From NCBI GenBank assembly GCA_900551115.1, contig URUY01000019.1, positions 1-64,000 on the forward strand: 64,000 bases of DNA, given 5' to 3'. Positions 1 to 7,403 of the stretch are shown piece by piece. Position 1 is the stretch's first letter. Every line of letters begins with the position of its first letter. Position numbers and translations under genes: made by a program. Source of the stretch: an uncultured Lachnospiraceae bacterium (lineage in GTDB: Bacteria; Bacillota; Clostridia; Lachnospirales; Lachnospiraceae). Below the pieces are notes generated by a model, which worked only from the letters and a program-made list of their open reading frames with translations, did not search any database and was not told where the DNA came from.

Positions 1-84
1 ATCTGCTCCACAAAGGTATAACACACTAGACTTTCCTACGGAAAATCGTGTGCCACGAAACCGCCGGTTTCTTTGGATTCTTCC

Positions 85-184
85 GGTCAAAGGGGAACAC
101 TATCCCCTCTGAACACCCCAGACAAAGGAGAACGCTGTTCCCTTTTGGAATCCCCTTGCCAATAGGGATGCTACCGCCCTATTG
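85..184. repeat. string of three hairpins in the accessory left end
   Basis: Bases 1-284 hold no open frame I can support. Within them, three hairpins follow one another: AGGGG/CCCCT, then AAAGG-GAAC/GTTC-CCTTT with a bulge, then a perfect CAATAGGG/CCCTATTG. Each loop sits between similar G-rich and C-rich arms, which suggests related structured units. Such arrays often lie near the ends of conjugative elements, but this assignment is inference. Confidence 0.45.
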
Positions 185-284
185 AATGATTTAGATAAAA
201 AACAAAATAAAGCATAGTTCGCCAGCACACCGCTATTCTGTCATTACCTTACACAGACATCTTGTAACTTTTTCGTTAAGCCTA

Positions 285-314
285 TTGACTCTGATACTTC
301 GGAAGAGATATAAT
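285..314 (+). promoter_or_regulatory. sigma-A promoter of the PadR operon
   Basis: TTGACT is followed after 18 bases by TATAAT, about 50 bases before the padR-like start codon. The start region overlaps a strong dyad, so the promoter is probably repressed by its own first gene product. Confidence 0.75.
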
Positions 315-318
315 ATAG

Positions 319-345
319 TTGCTACTTAGCGAGCCTAAATAGCAA
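319..345. promoter_or_regulatory. candidate PadR operator
   Basis: An 11-bp inverted repeat with one mismatch (TTGCTACTTAG and CTAAATAGCAA around CGAGC) begins five bases after the -10 box, over the expected transcription start. PadR repressors bind dyads of this size and usually repress their own operon. The assignment to this PadR is inference. Confidence 0.55.
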
Positions 346-365
346 AGCTAAAGAGAGGCGACGAT

Positions 366-725
366 ATGAATAACAAATATGTCCAGCAATTCAAAAAAGG
401 CTCTCTGGAAATGATACTTTTATGCCTAATCGGACGCAAGGAGACTTATGGATATGAAATTATAACTAAATTGAACAATAGTGCGTCTGTTTTGGGATAT
501 GCGAAAGAGGGAACCATTTACCCCATTTTGTATCGTTTGCAGGAAGCAGAACTAATCAAATGCCGATTGGCTCCGGCTGCGGCAAATGGCGGCTCAAAAA
601 AGTATTATTCTTTAACGGATAAAGGCAGGAATGTACTTGATGAACTAATCTTATTTTGGTCAAGCTATGAAAACTGCGTAAACGGCTTTATAGAAAGTTA
701 TCAACAAGCGAGGGTATCCAAATGA
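366..725 (+). CDS. PadR family transcriptional regulator
   Basis: A 119-aa winged-helix repressor. The N-terminal half carries the PadR signature: GSLEMILLCLI, then TYGYEI, then the recognition helix and wing with GTIYPILYRLQ and KKYYSLTDKG; a short C-terminal helix would make the dimer. The length fits the small PadR subfamily. It is the first gene of a module: the next start overlaps its stop (ATGA), indicating translational coupling. PadR plus a HAAS-domain membrane protein is a common Firmicutes pair that controls membrane or export functions in response to envelope or drug stress. A dyad at the promoter suggests autoregulation. The ligand is unknown. Confidence 0.9.
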   Translation: MNNKYVQQFKKGSLEMILLCLIGRKETYGYEIITKLNNSASVLGYAKEGTIYPILYRLQEAELIKCRLAPAAANGGSKKYYSLTDKGRNVLDELILFWSSYENCVNGFIESYQQARVSK

Positions 726-1180
726 AAGAACAATATATCAAACAGGTTGAAAAGGAACTATCTTTACCACGCAAAATGAAAAAAGAGGTTGTACGTGACT
801 TGAATGAAGTTTTTGCGTCTGCTATGGAGCATGGAGAAACAGAGCAGCAGATTATCCAGCGTTTGGGGACGCCAAAAGAATTTGCAGACAGCACCGCAGA
901 ACAGTTTGGCATTGATAACACCAAATCGAAAAAAAGGAACGGTATCATTTCTACTCTTGCTGCGCTTGTTATCGCGGCTGCTGCCTTTTCGGTATATGCT
1001 GTTACACAATCAGGAAAAGTACCAGAAGGAGCAATCGGACAAGCCGACGCGACAACAAATATACAGATTGAGGGCGCGTTTGCCTTTGATATTTCGCAAA
1101 TCCTTTTGGCTATTGGGTTTGCAGCAACAGCTATTGCTCTTTTGTTAATTATCCGAACCATACACAAAAACAGGAGGTAA
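722..1180 (+). CDS. HAAS domain membrane protein (DUF1700-like)
   Basis: A 152-aa protein. Residues 1-65 form the helical HAAS signalling domain (start MKEQYIKQVEKELSLP, then a GTPKEFAD segment), followed by two predicted membrane helices (about 78-95 and 118-142) with an extracytoplasmic loop between them. HAAS proteins are typically encoded directly after PadR regulators and are thought to act with them. The start overlaps the PadR stop by four bases. The biochemical role is not established. Confidence 0.8.
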   Translation: MKEQYIKQVEKELSLPRKMKKEVVRDLNEVFASAMEHGETEQQIIQRLGTPKEFADSTAEQFGIDNTKSKKRNGIISTLAALVIAAAAFSVYAVTQSGKVPEGAIGQADATTNIQIEGAFAFDISQILLAIGFAATAIALLLIIRTIHKNRR

Positions 1181-1183
1181 CCA

Positions 1184-1627
1184 ATGAAGAAATATATTTC
1201 TGTATTCACAATCATGATTATGATTTTTTTGGCTGCGTGTTCTAATCAAAATACCTCATCTACACCGACAAGCAATGAGAACAATACGCAATCTAATAGT
1301 GTTACAAAATTGGACGAGGGTGTTTGGCCTGAGAATGAGTACACAGAGGGGCTTCCTGTTGCGCCTGGTACGGTTGCATGGGCTACACTTGATACAGAAC
1401 ATGAGAATTGTAATATCAACCTTACCGGTATTAGCGAAAACGACTATAACGAGTATATGGAGCTTTTGAACCAAGAAGGCTTTTCCGTAATTGAAAATGT
1501 GTCAGAGGAAATCGAGGGAGAAAACTATGTTTCTATCGGGACACTTTTATCAAACGACGAAAAGTGGTTAAGTATCAGCTACATACCCAATAGTCTAACT
1601 ATCTACATTTCCTTTGACAATAACTGA
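1184..1627 (+). CDS. small secreted lipoprotein
   Basis: A 147-aa predicted lipoprotein with a short basic start, a hydrophobic stretch and lipobox LAAC at about residues 17-20, followed by a Ser/Thr/Asn-rich linker and a compact acidic domain of about 105 residues. It follows the HAAS gene by three bases with a good ribosome site (AGGAGG), so all three genes are probably one transcript. I recognise no catalytic motif; the fold resembles small DUF lipoproteins of gut Clostridia. It would sit on the outer face of the membrane. Confidence 0.7.
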   Translation: MKKYISVFTIMIMIFLAACSNQNTSSTPTSNENNTQSNSVTKLDEGVWPENEYTEGLPVAPGTVAWATLDTEHENCNINLTGISENDYNEYMELLNQEGFSVIENVSEEIEGENYVSIGTLLSNDEKWLSISYIPNSLTIYISFDNN

Positions 1628-1661
1628 AAGAGATCACGGAATAGCAAAGCCAGCCGAGCCA

Positions 1662-1755
1662 GTCAACGGTCAAGATGAACGGCGCAAGCGCCGCCGTTGA
1701 CAGCCCCGCCCGCCTTTGCAGATAGGCAATCAAGGGGCGACAGCAAGGAGTGCTG
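1662..1755 (+). repeat. three consecutive hairpins between accessory genes
   Basis: The first unit has an outer GTCAACGG/CCGTTGAC stem enclosing a CGGCGC-AA-GCGCCG stem. The second is GCCCC/GGGGC enclosing TTGC/GCAA. The third is CAGCA/TGCTG and ends close to the ribosome site of the next gene. No T-run follows, so this is not an ordinary terminator. It resembles the hairpin string at the window start. Confidence 0.5.
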
Positions 1756-1788
1756 CCGCCCACAGTATTATCAGAGAGGGAGAATTCT

Positions 1789-2073
1789 ATGAGAAATCGG
1801 ATTGTAAAAGTGACAGAAGTTGTAGTCAGAAGCGCTTTTTACATCATCTCAAACTATGTATTTGTTAGCATGGGACTATCATTTCATACTCAATGGATTT
1901 CAATTCTATTTTTGCTTTCAATGGTATGGTCTACTATTGATTACGGAAAGTCCATAAATGAAATAATCGAAAAAAAGGTAATTGCTGAAATACTATGTAT
2001 ATGTTGCATTGCACTGAGTATAGCGATGGCATATTTTGTGGGATATATTCAAGGAGCATTCGTTTCCCTCTGA
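1789..2073 (+). CDS. small two- or three-helix membrane protein of unknown function
   Basis: A 94-aa hydrophobic protein. I use the ATG preceded by GAGAGGGAG instead of the GTG 39 bases earlier, because the latter lies inside a hairpin and lacks a ribosome site. Three membrane segments are likely (about residues 14-32, 36-52 and 66-88), the last followed directly by the C-terminus. I recognise no family. It lies in the same orientation as the PadR module and ends before a strong terminator, so it probably belongs to that accessory block. Confidence 0.6.
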   Translation: MRNRIVKVTEVVVRSAFYIISNYVFVSMGLSFHTQWISILFLLSMVWSTIDYGKSINEIIEKKVIAEILCICCIALSIAMAYFVGYIQGAFVSL

Positions 2074-2169
2074 AAATACAGGGCCACAACTTTCCGCTTA
2101 ATATATCAGTATGGAACAAGTTATCAAAAAGTCATGAATGCTCGTAGCTCACCGGCCCGGCCAGCGAAA

Positions 2170-2202
2170 GCAGTAAATCTGAAATTGATTTACTGCTTTT
2201 TT
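2170..2202 (+). terminator. rho-independent terminator of the accessory module
   Basis: A 10-bp perfect stem (GCAGTAAATC/GATTTACTGC) with a 7-base loop is followed by six T. It closes the plus-strand module and lies 14 bases from the convergent rlmD 3' end. Confidence 0.85.
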
Positions 2203-2215
2203 GCTCAATAGACTC

Positions 2216-4003
2216 TTAAATCATCTGAAAATATTTCAACGCATCCCTGATCGCCGCTTCCTTCTCCGGCGGACATTTTGGCACTTTGGCATCTTCCTTC
2301 TTTGACAGGTTATAATTTTGCCCCACATCCAGCCCGCACTTGCGCTTTATCTGTGAGATGTACAGGGAAGATACCTTCAAACCGGTATGCTCCAACACAT
2401 ACGCCTTGATCTGCTCATAAGTCGCGCCCTTCTGGAAGCCGGACATATCCATATCTTCCAGCGAGAACTCCACCCGCACCTTCTTTGAGTCGATTTCTCC
2501 CTTGGAAAGCAAAACAACCGTCTCAACGTGCCCCGTCCAAGGAAACATATCCACGCCCACACCCTTTACCATCCGATACCCCTTTTTTATCAGATACTGC
2601 AAATCCCGTGCCAGTGTTTCGGGGTTACAGGATACATACACGACCCGTTTCGGTTTCAGTTTCACTAAAGAGCTTAAGAAAGCCTCATCACTTCCGGCTC
2701 TTGGCGGATCCATAAATACCACGTCCACGCGAGCATTCTGCTCTGCCATCTGTACCATAAACTCCCCGGCATCCTTCTCGTAAAAAGTGATGTTGGATAC
2801 GTCATTAATCTTCGCATTGATTTTGGCATCCTTAACAGCTGCGCTGTTTAGTTCCACGCCTATTACTTCTTTTGCCTTGCTGCTGGCTATCATACCGATT
2901 GTTCCGATGCCGCAGTAGGCATCAAGTATTACCTCTTTACCGGTAAGTCCGGCAAATTCCACAGCCTTTCCATAGAGCTTTTCGGTCTGCAAAGGATTTA
3001 TTTGGTAAAAAGAGCGGGAAGAAATCCGGAAGGTCTTTCCGCATAGAACATCCTCAATGTAACCTTTTCCGTACAATATCTGCTCCTTATCCCCCAGCAC
3101 CATGCTTGTTCCTCTGCCGTTTACATTCAGTACAACGGTGGTAATTTCAGGATGGAGCTTTAAAAGTGCCTTCACAAAATTGTTCTTGGAAGGCATTATG
3201 GGCGATGCCAGTACCAATACCACCATAATCTGTCCGGTATGCAATCCTGTTCTTATCAGTACATGCCGAAACAGCCCATACCCGGTATCTTCATTGTAGG
3301 GGCGGATTTTAAAGGATTTTAAGAGACCGCGGATGGATACAATAATTTCGTCAGCTTTCTCATTTTCCAACAGGCAGGAATCCACAGGCACAATCCGATG
3401 CGTCTTTTCTTCATAGGTACCGGAAATAATATTGTGTTTTTTGTCCTCTCCCAAAACAGCATGTACCTTGTTTCTGTAGTGATACGGATTGTCCATTCCG
3501 ATAATGGAATCAAACCTGCCAAAAGTGCCGCAGCAGTCCTTTATCAGCTTTTCCTTTTGCTTAAGCTGCTCACTATAAGGTTCGCAAAGTCCTCTGCAGC
3601 TGCCGCATCTGCCCGCCACAGGACAGGGAAGTGTTTTCTTCTTCCTCTCAGGACCAGGCTGAGCCGCGTTCTCTCTCCTCTTATCCTCTTTTAAACCGGA
3701 CTGTGCTGTTTTCTCTCTTTTCTTATCCTTTGCAGAAACAGGCCGAGTTGCGTTCTCTCTCTTCTTATCTTTTTCAGAAATAAACCGGGCTGCTTTCTCC
3801 TCTCTCTTATCCCCTTCGTAACCCGTTTTGTTTTTCTGCTGCCGTTCATTTCTTACATTACCTCTTCCGCTTCTGTCATTTCCTTTTTCTGTCTGTTTCT
3901 GTGGAATATTCTTCTGCACGTCATTTTTCTGCGACACATTCCTCCGCGCATTATTTTTCTGTGTACTATCCTTTAGTCTATCCTTCTGATATTTATTTCC
4001 CAT
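2216..4003 (-). CDS. rlmD: 23S rRNA (uracil-C5)-methyltransferase, RlmD/RumA type, with long basic N-terminus
   Basis: A 595-aa SAM-dependent methyltransferase making m5U in 23S rRNA. Residues 1-123 are a Lys/Arg/Asn-rich tail with tandem repeats; Cys127, 133, 136 and 140 look like the iron-sulfur cluster motif. The SAM site DAYCGIGTIG lies near residue 365, the substrate motif DPPRAG near 435, and the nucleophile is the Cys of SCNPETLARDL. The usual family end, HVETVVLL, is followed by about 95 extra residues rich in Lys (CGLDVGQNYN, CPPEKEAA), a tail also seen in clostridial homologues. Its 3' end abuts the accessory module, and rumA 3' ends are known integration sites for conjugative elements. 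Function is confident; the role of the tails is not. Confidence 0.9.
   Translation of the reverse strand: MGNKYQKDRLKDSTQKNNARRNVSQKNDVQKNIPQKQTEKGNDRSGRGNVRNERQQKNKTGYEGDKREEKAARFISEKDKKRENATRPVSAKDKKREKTAQSGLKEDKRRENAAQPGPERKKKTLPCPVAGRCGSCRGLCEPYSEQLKQKEKLIKDCCGTFGRFDSIIGMDNPYHYRNKVHAVLGEDKKHNIISGTYEEKTHRIVPVDSCLLENEKADEIIVSIRGLLKSFKIRPYNEDTGYGLFRHVLIRTGLHTGQIMVVLVLASPIMPSKNNFVKALLKLHPEITTVVLNVNGRGTSMVLGDKEQILYGKGYIEDVLCGKTFRISSRSFYQINPLQTEKLYGKAVEFAGLTGKEVILDAYCGIGTIGMIASSKAKEVIGVELNSAAVKDAKINAKINDVSNITFYEKDAGEFMVQMAEQNARVDVVFMDPPRAGSDEAFLSSLVKLKPKRVVYVSCNPETLARDLQYLIKKGYRMVKGVGVDMFPWTGHVETVVLLSKGEIDSKKVRVEFSLEDMDMSGFQKGATYEQIKAYVLEHTGLKVSSLYISQIKRKCGLDVGQNYNLSKKEDAKVPKCPPEKEAAIRDALKYFQMI
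3638..3799 (-). repeat. 42-bp in-frame tandem repeats in rlmD
   Basis: Residues about 69-122 are four diverged 14-residue units of the form (E)KDKKRENATRPVSA. They add a disordered, strongly basic tail ahead of the catalytic body. Confidence 0.7.
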
Positions 4004-4145
4004 AGCTGTTCTCCATTTTCATATAGATACAAAATTAAGGCAAGATACCTCTCCCATAACTGCATATGCAAGTTGTTCACAATAATCAGGTAACAAACCG
4101 CGTCATTACAACCAATTCCGGCACATTACGAATGCCGTCCTGCAT

Positions 4146-4574
4146 TCAAGGTATCTTTTCGCCAATCCCCTCACCGTAATCCTGTACCTGCTCCACCATA
4201 TGTCCGATATTTCCTTCTCCTGCAAACTTTTCCAGGGAAAAGAAATCCTCTTCTGAAACTGTTAAAAAAGTCAAAGGATGCGTCTCTTCACGCAACGCCG
4301 CTTCTTCCTGCAGTCTGCCAACGTAAACCTCCACATAACAGTTTTGGTTATAATATGTAAAATCCATCATGTGCTTTAAGCTTACCTGTTTTCCTGTAAT
4401 ACCGGTTTCTTCAAAAAGCTCCCTGTAAGCTGCCGTAAAACCGTCTTCTCCCGGCTCGATTTTACCGCCCACCAAGTTGTACTTTCCCTTATATGGGTCC
4501 TTTTTTCTTTTGCAGAAAAGCAGTTTTTCTCCGGTTTTATCATATATCATAATACAATTATAGCCCTGCATCAT
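4146..4574 (-). CDS. NUDIX hydrolase
   Basis: A 142-aa single-domain NUDIX protein. The Nudix box is complete (GGKIEPGEDGFTAAYRELFE, then ETG), giving the catalytic RExxEE glutamates that bind Mg2+. The start MMQGYNCIMIYDKTGEKLLF forms the first strands. The family cleaves nucleoside diphosphates linked to another group; MutT-like 8-oxo-dGTPase or a related activity is likely, but the substrate cannot be read from sequence. It sits alone, 142 bases from rlmD, with no clear operon. Confidence 0.85.
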   Translation of the reverse strand: MMQGYNCIMIYDKTGEKLLFCKRKKDPYKGKYNLVGGKIEPGEDGFTAAYRELFEETGITGKQVSLKHMMDFTYYNQNCYVEVYVGRLQEEAALREETHPLTFLTVSEEDFFSLEKFAGEGNIGHMVEQVQDYGEGIGEKIP

Positions 4575-4788
4575 TTGCTCACAAAGTCCTTTCCGCTGCG
4601 CTCTTTATCATCACTTCATTATGGCATAGCCTCTGCCGTTATTCAATCTTTTTTCATAAACATGTATCGTGCTAAAAACCACCTATAATTCTATATTACC
4701 GACTATATGAATTCCAATGCATTTTTCACCCCAATATTGTATAGTGTTTACATAGCATTAATGCATAAGATTGCAGGGAGGTGATTCC

Positions 4789-5229
4789 ATGAAAATCGAA
4801 ATTAAGCTGGATAAAAATCAGCACGAAACAAGGGTTCTCATTATTGCAGAAAAAATGTCTGATGATGTAAACGAAATCATGCGCAGGCTGTCAGAAGAAA
4901 CCAGCCGTGTAATTGCAGGATTTAAAGACAATGTATTGGAAATTTTAGAGCCGGCCTCCATATACCGTATCTATTCCGCCAACCAAAAAGTATTTGCCGT
5001 AACAGATAAGGGTGAATACATATTACGTTCACGTTTATATGAATTGGAAAGCAGATTGGAAAAAGATAACTTTGTACGCATTTCCAATTCCGAAATAATT
5101 AATCTGAAAAAAATAGTGAATTTTGATTTGAGCTACGCAGGTACCATTGCCGTCAAACTGACGGACGGTACAACCGCCTTCGTATCAAGGCGCTATGTAA
5201 ACAAAATCAAACAGATGTTAGGAATCTAA
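4789..5229 (+). CDS. LytTR-family DNA-binding regulator
   Basis: A 146-aa protein. The ATG is preceded by GGGAGGTGAT at ideal spacing; an upstream in-frame TTG would place that site inside the gene. The C-terminal half (about 50-146) is a LytTR domain: YRIYSANQKVFAVTDKGEY, then LYELESRL, FVRISNSEIINLKKI, and a C-terminal SRRYVNKIK helix. There is no receiver domain. This arrangement is usually encoded directly before a DUF3021 membrane protein, as here, and such pairs often repress their own expression and respond to membrane or peptide stress. The signal is unknown. Confidence 0.87.
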   Translation: MKIEIKLDKNQHETRVLIIAEKMSDDVNEIMRRLSEETSRVIAGFKDNVLEILEPASIYRIYSANQKVFAVTDKGEYILRSRLYELESRLEKDNFVRISNSEIINLKKIVNFDLSYAGTIAVKLTDGTTAFVSRRYVNKIKQMLGI

Positions 5230-5263
5230 CTCATGCCGTTTTGCGGCAGAAAGAGAGGAAGCT

Positions 5264-5716
5264 ATGAAAAAAAAGATAATTTCACGAGGTCTTATCGGTG
5301 CTTTGCAGGGTATTGTAATCGGTTATATGATTACCATTATCATTTCCGCAATAAACGGAACCGGAGAATATCTCCCCTGCGTACCGAATCTAACCCTACA
5401 GATTGGAACTGAGACCGGAGCTGTCATCCTGCAAACTATATTGTGCGCCCTGCTCGGTGCTGTATACGGCGGTGCAAGCGTTATATGGGAGCTTGATGAC
5501 TGGAGCCTTGCCAAGCAAAGCCTTGTTTATTTTGCACTGGCTGCCGCTGCCATGCTGCCGATAGCCTACCTTACCCACTGGATGGAACACAGCCTGAGAG
5601 GAATTTTACTGTATACCGCCATATTTATATTTATCTTCCTGCTTGTCTGGTTGGTACAGTATATAATCTGGAAAAACAAAGTAAAGAAATTAAACAAAAG
5701 CCTGCACAGAGAGTAG
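5264..5716 (+). CDS. DUF3021 membrane protein, partner of the LytTR regulator
   Basis: A 150-aa protein with four predicted membrane helices (about 11-32, 48-70, 81-99 and 108-135) and a basic C-terminal tail (WKNKVKKLNKSLHRE). It starts 34 bases after the LytTR gene with an AGAGAGGAAG ribosome site and ends at a bidirectional terminator, so the two form one operon. DUF3021 proteins are thought to control the activity of the adjacent LytTR protein at the membrane; this is inferred from their constant pairing. Confidence 0.82.
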   Translation: MKKKIISRGLIGALQGIVIGYMITIIISAINGTGEYLPCVPNLTLQIGTETGAVILQTILCALLGAVYGGASVIWELDDWSLAKQSLVYFALAAAAMLPIAYLTHWMEHSLRGILLYTAIFIFIFLLVWLVQYIIWKNKVKKLNKSLHRE

Positions 5717-5752
5717 TTCCTTTTCTATCAGCGTAGTCAAATACAGCACAAA

Positions 5753-5780
5753 AAAAGTACCGAGAAACTCGGTACTTTTT
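5753..5780. terminator. bidirectional terminator
   Basis: AAAAGTACCGAG/CTCGGTACTTTT around a 3-base loop, with A and T runs on both sides. It can stop the LytTR operon on the plus strand and tRNA-Pro on the minus strand. Confidence 0.88.
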
Positions 5781-5784
5781 GATA

Positions 5785-5859
5785 TCGGAGTGACAAGATT
5801 CGAACTTGCGACCTCTGCCTCCCTAAGACAGCGCTCTAACCAAACTGAGCCACACCCCG
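5785..5859 (-). tRNA. tRNA-Pro (anticodon AGG)
   Basis: The gene folds as a full cloverleaf: acceptor CGGGGTG/CACTCCG with one G-U pair, D-stem GCTC/GAGC, anticodon stem CTGTC/GGCAG with loop TTAGGGA, T-loop TTCGAAT, discriminator A. The anticodon A34 would serve CCU and, if modified, other Pro codons. It has its own promoter. Confidence 0.93.
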
Positions 5860-5872
5860 TGACACGAACGTT

Positions 5873-5901
5873 ATTATATCGTGTTTTGAAAATAAAATCA
5901 A
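5873..5901 (-). promoter_or_regulatory. promoter of tRNA-Pro(AGG)
   Basis: On the minus strand TTGATT is followed after 17 bases by TATAAT, 13 bases before the tRNA 5' end. Confidence 0.8.
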
Positions 5902-5953
5902 GCCCTTATTGCAATTTTTGTTGAAAATTTTCGCATAATTAGTACAATTCTTC

Positions 5954-5982
5954 CGGCAGACCTGTTTTTACGGGGTCTGCCG
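5954..5982 (-). terminator. hairpin after the AI-2E permease gene
   Basis: A perfect 9-bp stem (CGGCAGACC/GGTCTGCCG) lies about 100 bases downstream of the permease stop. The following sequence is AT-rich but lacks a full T-run, so termination may be weak. Confidence 0.5.
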
Positions 5983-6056
5983 TACCTGATTAGGCCCGTT
6001 TTCCCATTTTATCACTGCTTTCTCGCTGTCTTTGCTAATATATTCTATTTTTCTGC

Positions 6057-6184
6057 AGTTCCTGCACCTGTCTCTTTTGTTATGTCCTCTTTTTTGCAAT
6101 TTCTGCGTCTGTTTTTGCTGTTATGTCCTCTTTTTTCACAGTTCCTGCACCTGTCTCTTCAGTTATATCCTCTTTTTTGTCTTC
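6057..6184 (-). repeat. 42-bp tandem repeats at the permease 3' end
   Basis: Three copies of a unit encoding KKEDITxETGAGT are spaced 42 and 41 bases apart. The one-base shorter step lies in an A-run (A6 where seven are needed), so the downstream copy is read in another frame; the original stop would be a TAG at about 6045. Confidence 0.75.
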
Positions 6185-7393
6185 TTCTGTCTTTTTCTGC
6201 ATTTGGGAAGCACCGGCATCTGCTTTCCCGTTTGCGCCTGCAAGCGGTATACCCCCTTTCTTTATTGCATTCCGGGCATTCACGCTGTCCCGAATCAGGC
6301 TGTATGCCGTTGAAACAAGCGGTATAAAACACAGCATACCCATAATGCCGAAGAGGCTGCCGCCCACGCTGACTGCCAATAAAACCCAAATGGAGGGAAG
6401 ACCCACAGAACCGCCTACCACATGGGGATAAATCAAATTGCCTTCTATCTGCTGTAAAACCAAAAACAGCACAATAAACCAGACTGCCTGAATGGGATCA
6501 TTCATCATAATCAGAAAAGCGCCCACAACGCAGCCCACAAAAGCACCCACAATAGGTATTAACGCCATAAAGGCAATCAAAACACCTATGAGCAGTGCAT
6601 ACGGAAACCGTAAAATAGTCATGGCAATAACAAACATACTGCCTAAAATGACAGCCTCAATACATTGTCCCGAAATAAAATTGCTGAAGTTTTTATTTAA
6701 AAGAGTAAGCACATGCTCCGCTTTTTTATATGCTTTTTCAGGCAGATAAGCTGAAAGAATACGATGCCCCTGATTGCCTAACTTTTCTTTTTGGGACAGA
6801 ATATAAATAGCAAAAACAAGAGCAATAAAAGTATTGACCACTCCGCCTATAATACTGCTTGCTACGGAAAAGGCAGAGGTAAGCATACTGCTCATACCGG
6901 TGGACAGAAAGCTCCCTACATTGTTTAAAATAGAATTCCAGTCAATCTTTATATTCTCCAATTCATGAAGCCAATCCAAAATTTCAGGATTTGTGGCTGC
7001 CAGTTTTTCCAGTTCATTAATTACCTGTCCGGCAAATACCGGAATCTGATATCCTAACAGGACAATCGTTTCCTGCAATTTAGGCACTACGGTTCTGACA
7101 ACAAAGGTTATTATGGCAATAATAAAAATAATAGACAGTATAATGCTGATGGGGCGTTTCAGCTTTGCGGCTGATTTCCCGCGCCATTTTTTCAATATCC
7201 TGTTCTCAATGGAGCGGAGCGGAATATTCAGTACAAAGGCAATCGCACCGCCAGCCACAAATGGGCTCAAAATATTGAGTACTATCCCCAATCCGCCAAG
7301 TACATTGCTGCTGTACATAATCAGCAGGACTATCGCCGCAACAAATAAAATCAATCCTCGTATCTGTTTCATTTTTTCCTTCTCAAATCCCAT
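6080..7393 (-). CDS. AI-2E family (UPF0118) membrane transporter, C-terminus frameshifted
   Basis: A 437-aa permease with about eight membrane helices. I use the ATG with GAGGATGGC upstream; an earlier TTG would overlap pepD. The core of the family is present: PFVAGGAIAF near the start, a central extracytoplasmic segment, and FIVLFLVLQQIEGNLIYP with PHVVGG and GLPSIWVLLAV near residue 315-340. Members export small molecules or exchange sodium for protons; the AI-2 role is not general. The last 60 residues are Lys/Glu-rich repeats (KKEDIT units), and the final unit has lost one base in an A-run, ending the frame early. It follows pepD by 10 bases and is probably co-transcribed. Confidence 0.85.
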   Translation of the reverse strand: MGFEKEKMKQIRGLILFVAAIVLLIMYSSNVLGGLGIVLNILSPFVAGGAIAFVLNIPLRSIENRILKKWRGKSAAKLKRPISIILSIIFIIAIITFVVRTVVPKLQETIVLLGYQIPVFAGQVINELEKLAATNPEILDWLHELENIKIDWNSILNNVGSFLSTGMSSMLTSAFSVASSIIGGVVNTFIALVFAIYILSQKEKLGNQGHRILSAYLPEKAYKKAEHVLTLLNKNFSNFISGQCIEAVILGSMFVIAMTILRFPYALLIGVLIAFMALIPIVGAFVGCVVGAFLIMMNDPIQAVWFIVLFLVLQQIEGNLIYPHVVGGSVGLPSIWVLLAVSVGGSLFGIMGMLCFIPLVSTAYSLIRDSVNARNAIKKGGIPLAGANGKADAGASQMQKKTEEDKKEDITEETGAGTVKKEDITAKTDAEIAKKRT

Positions 7394-7403
7394 GTAGCCA
7401 TCC

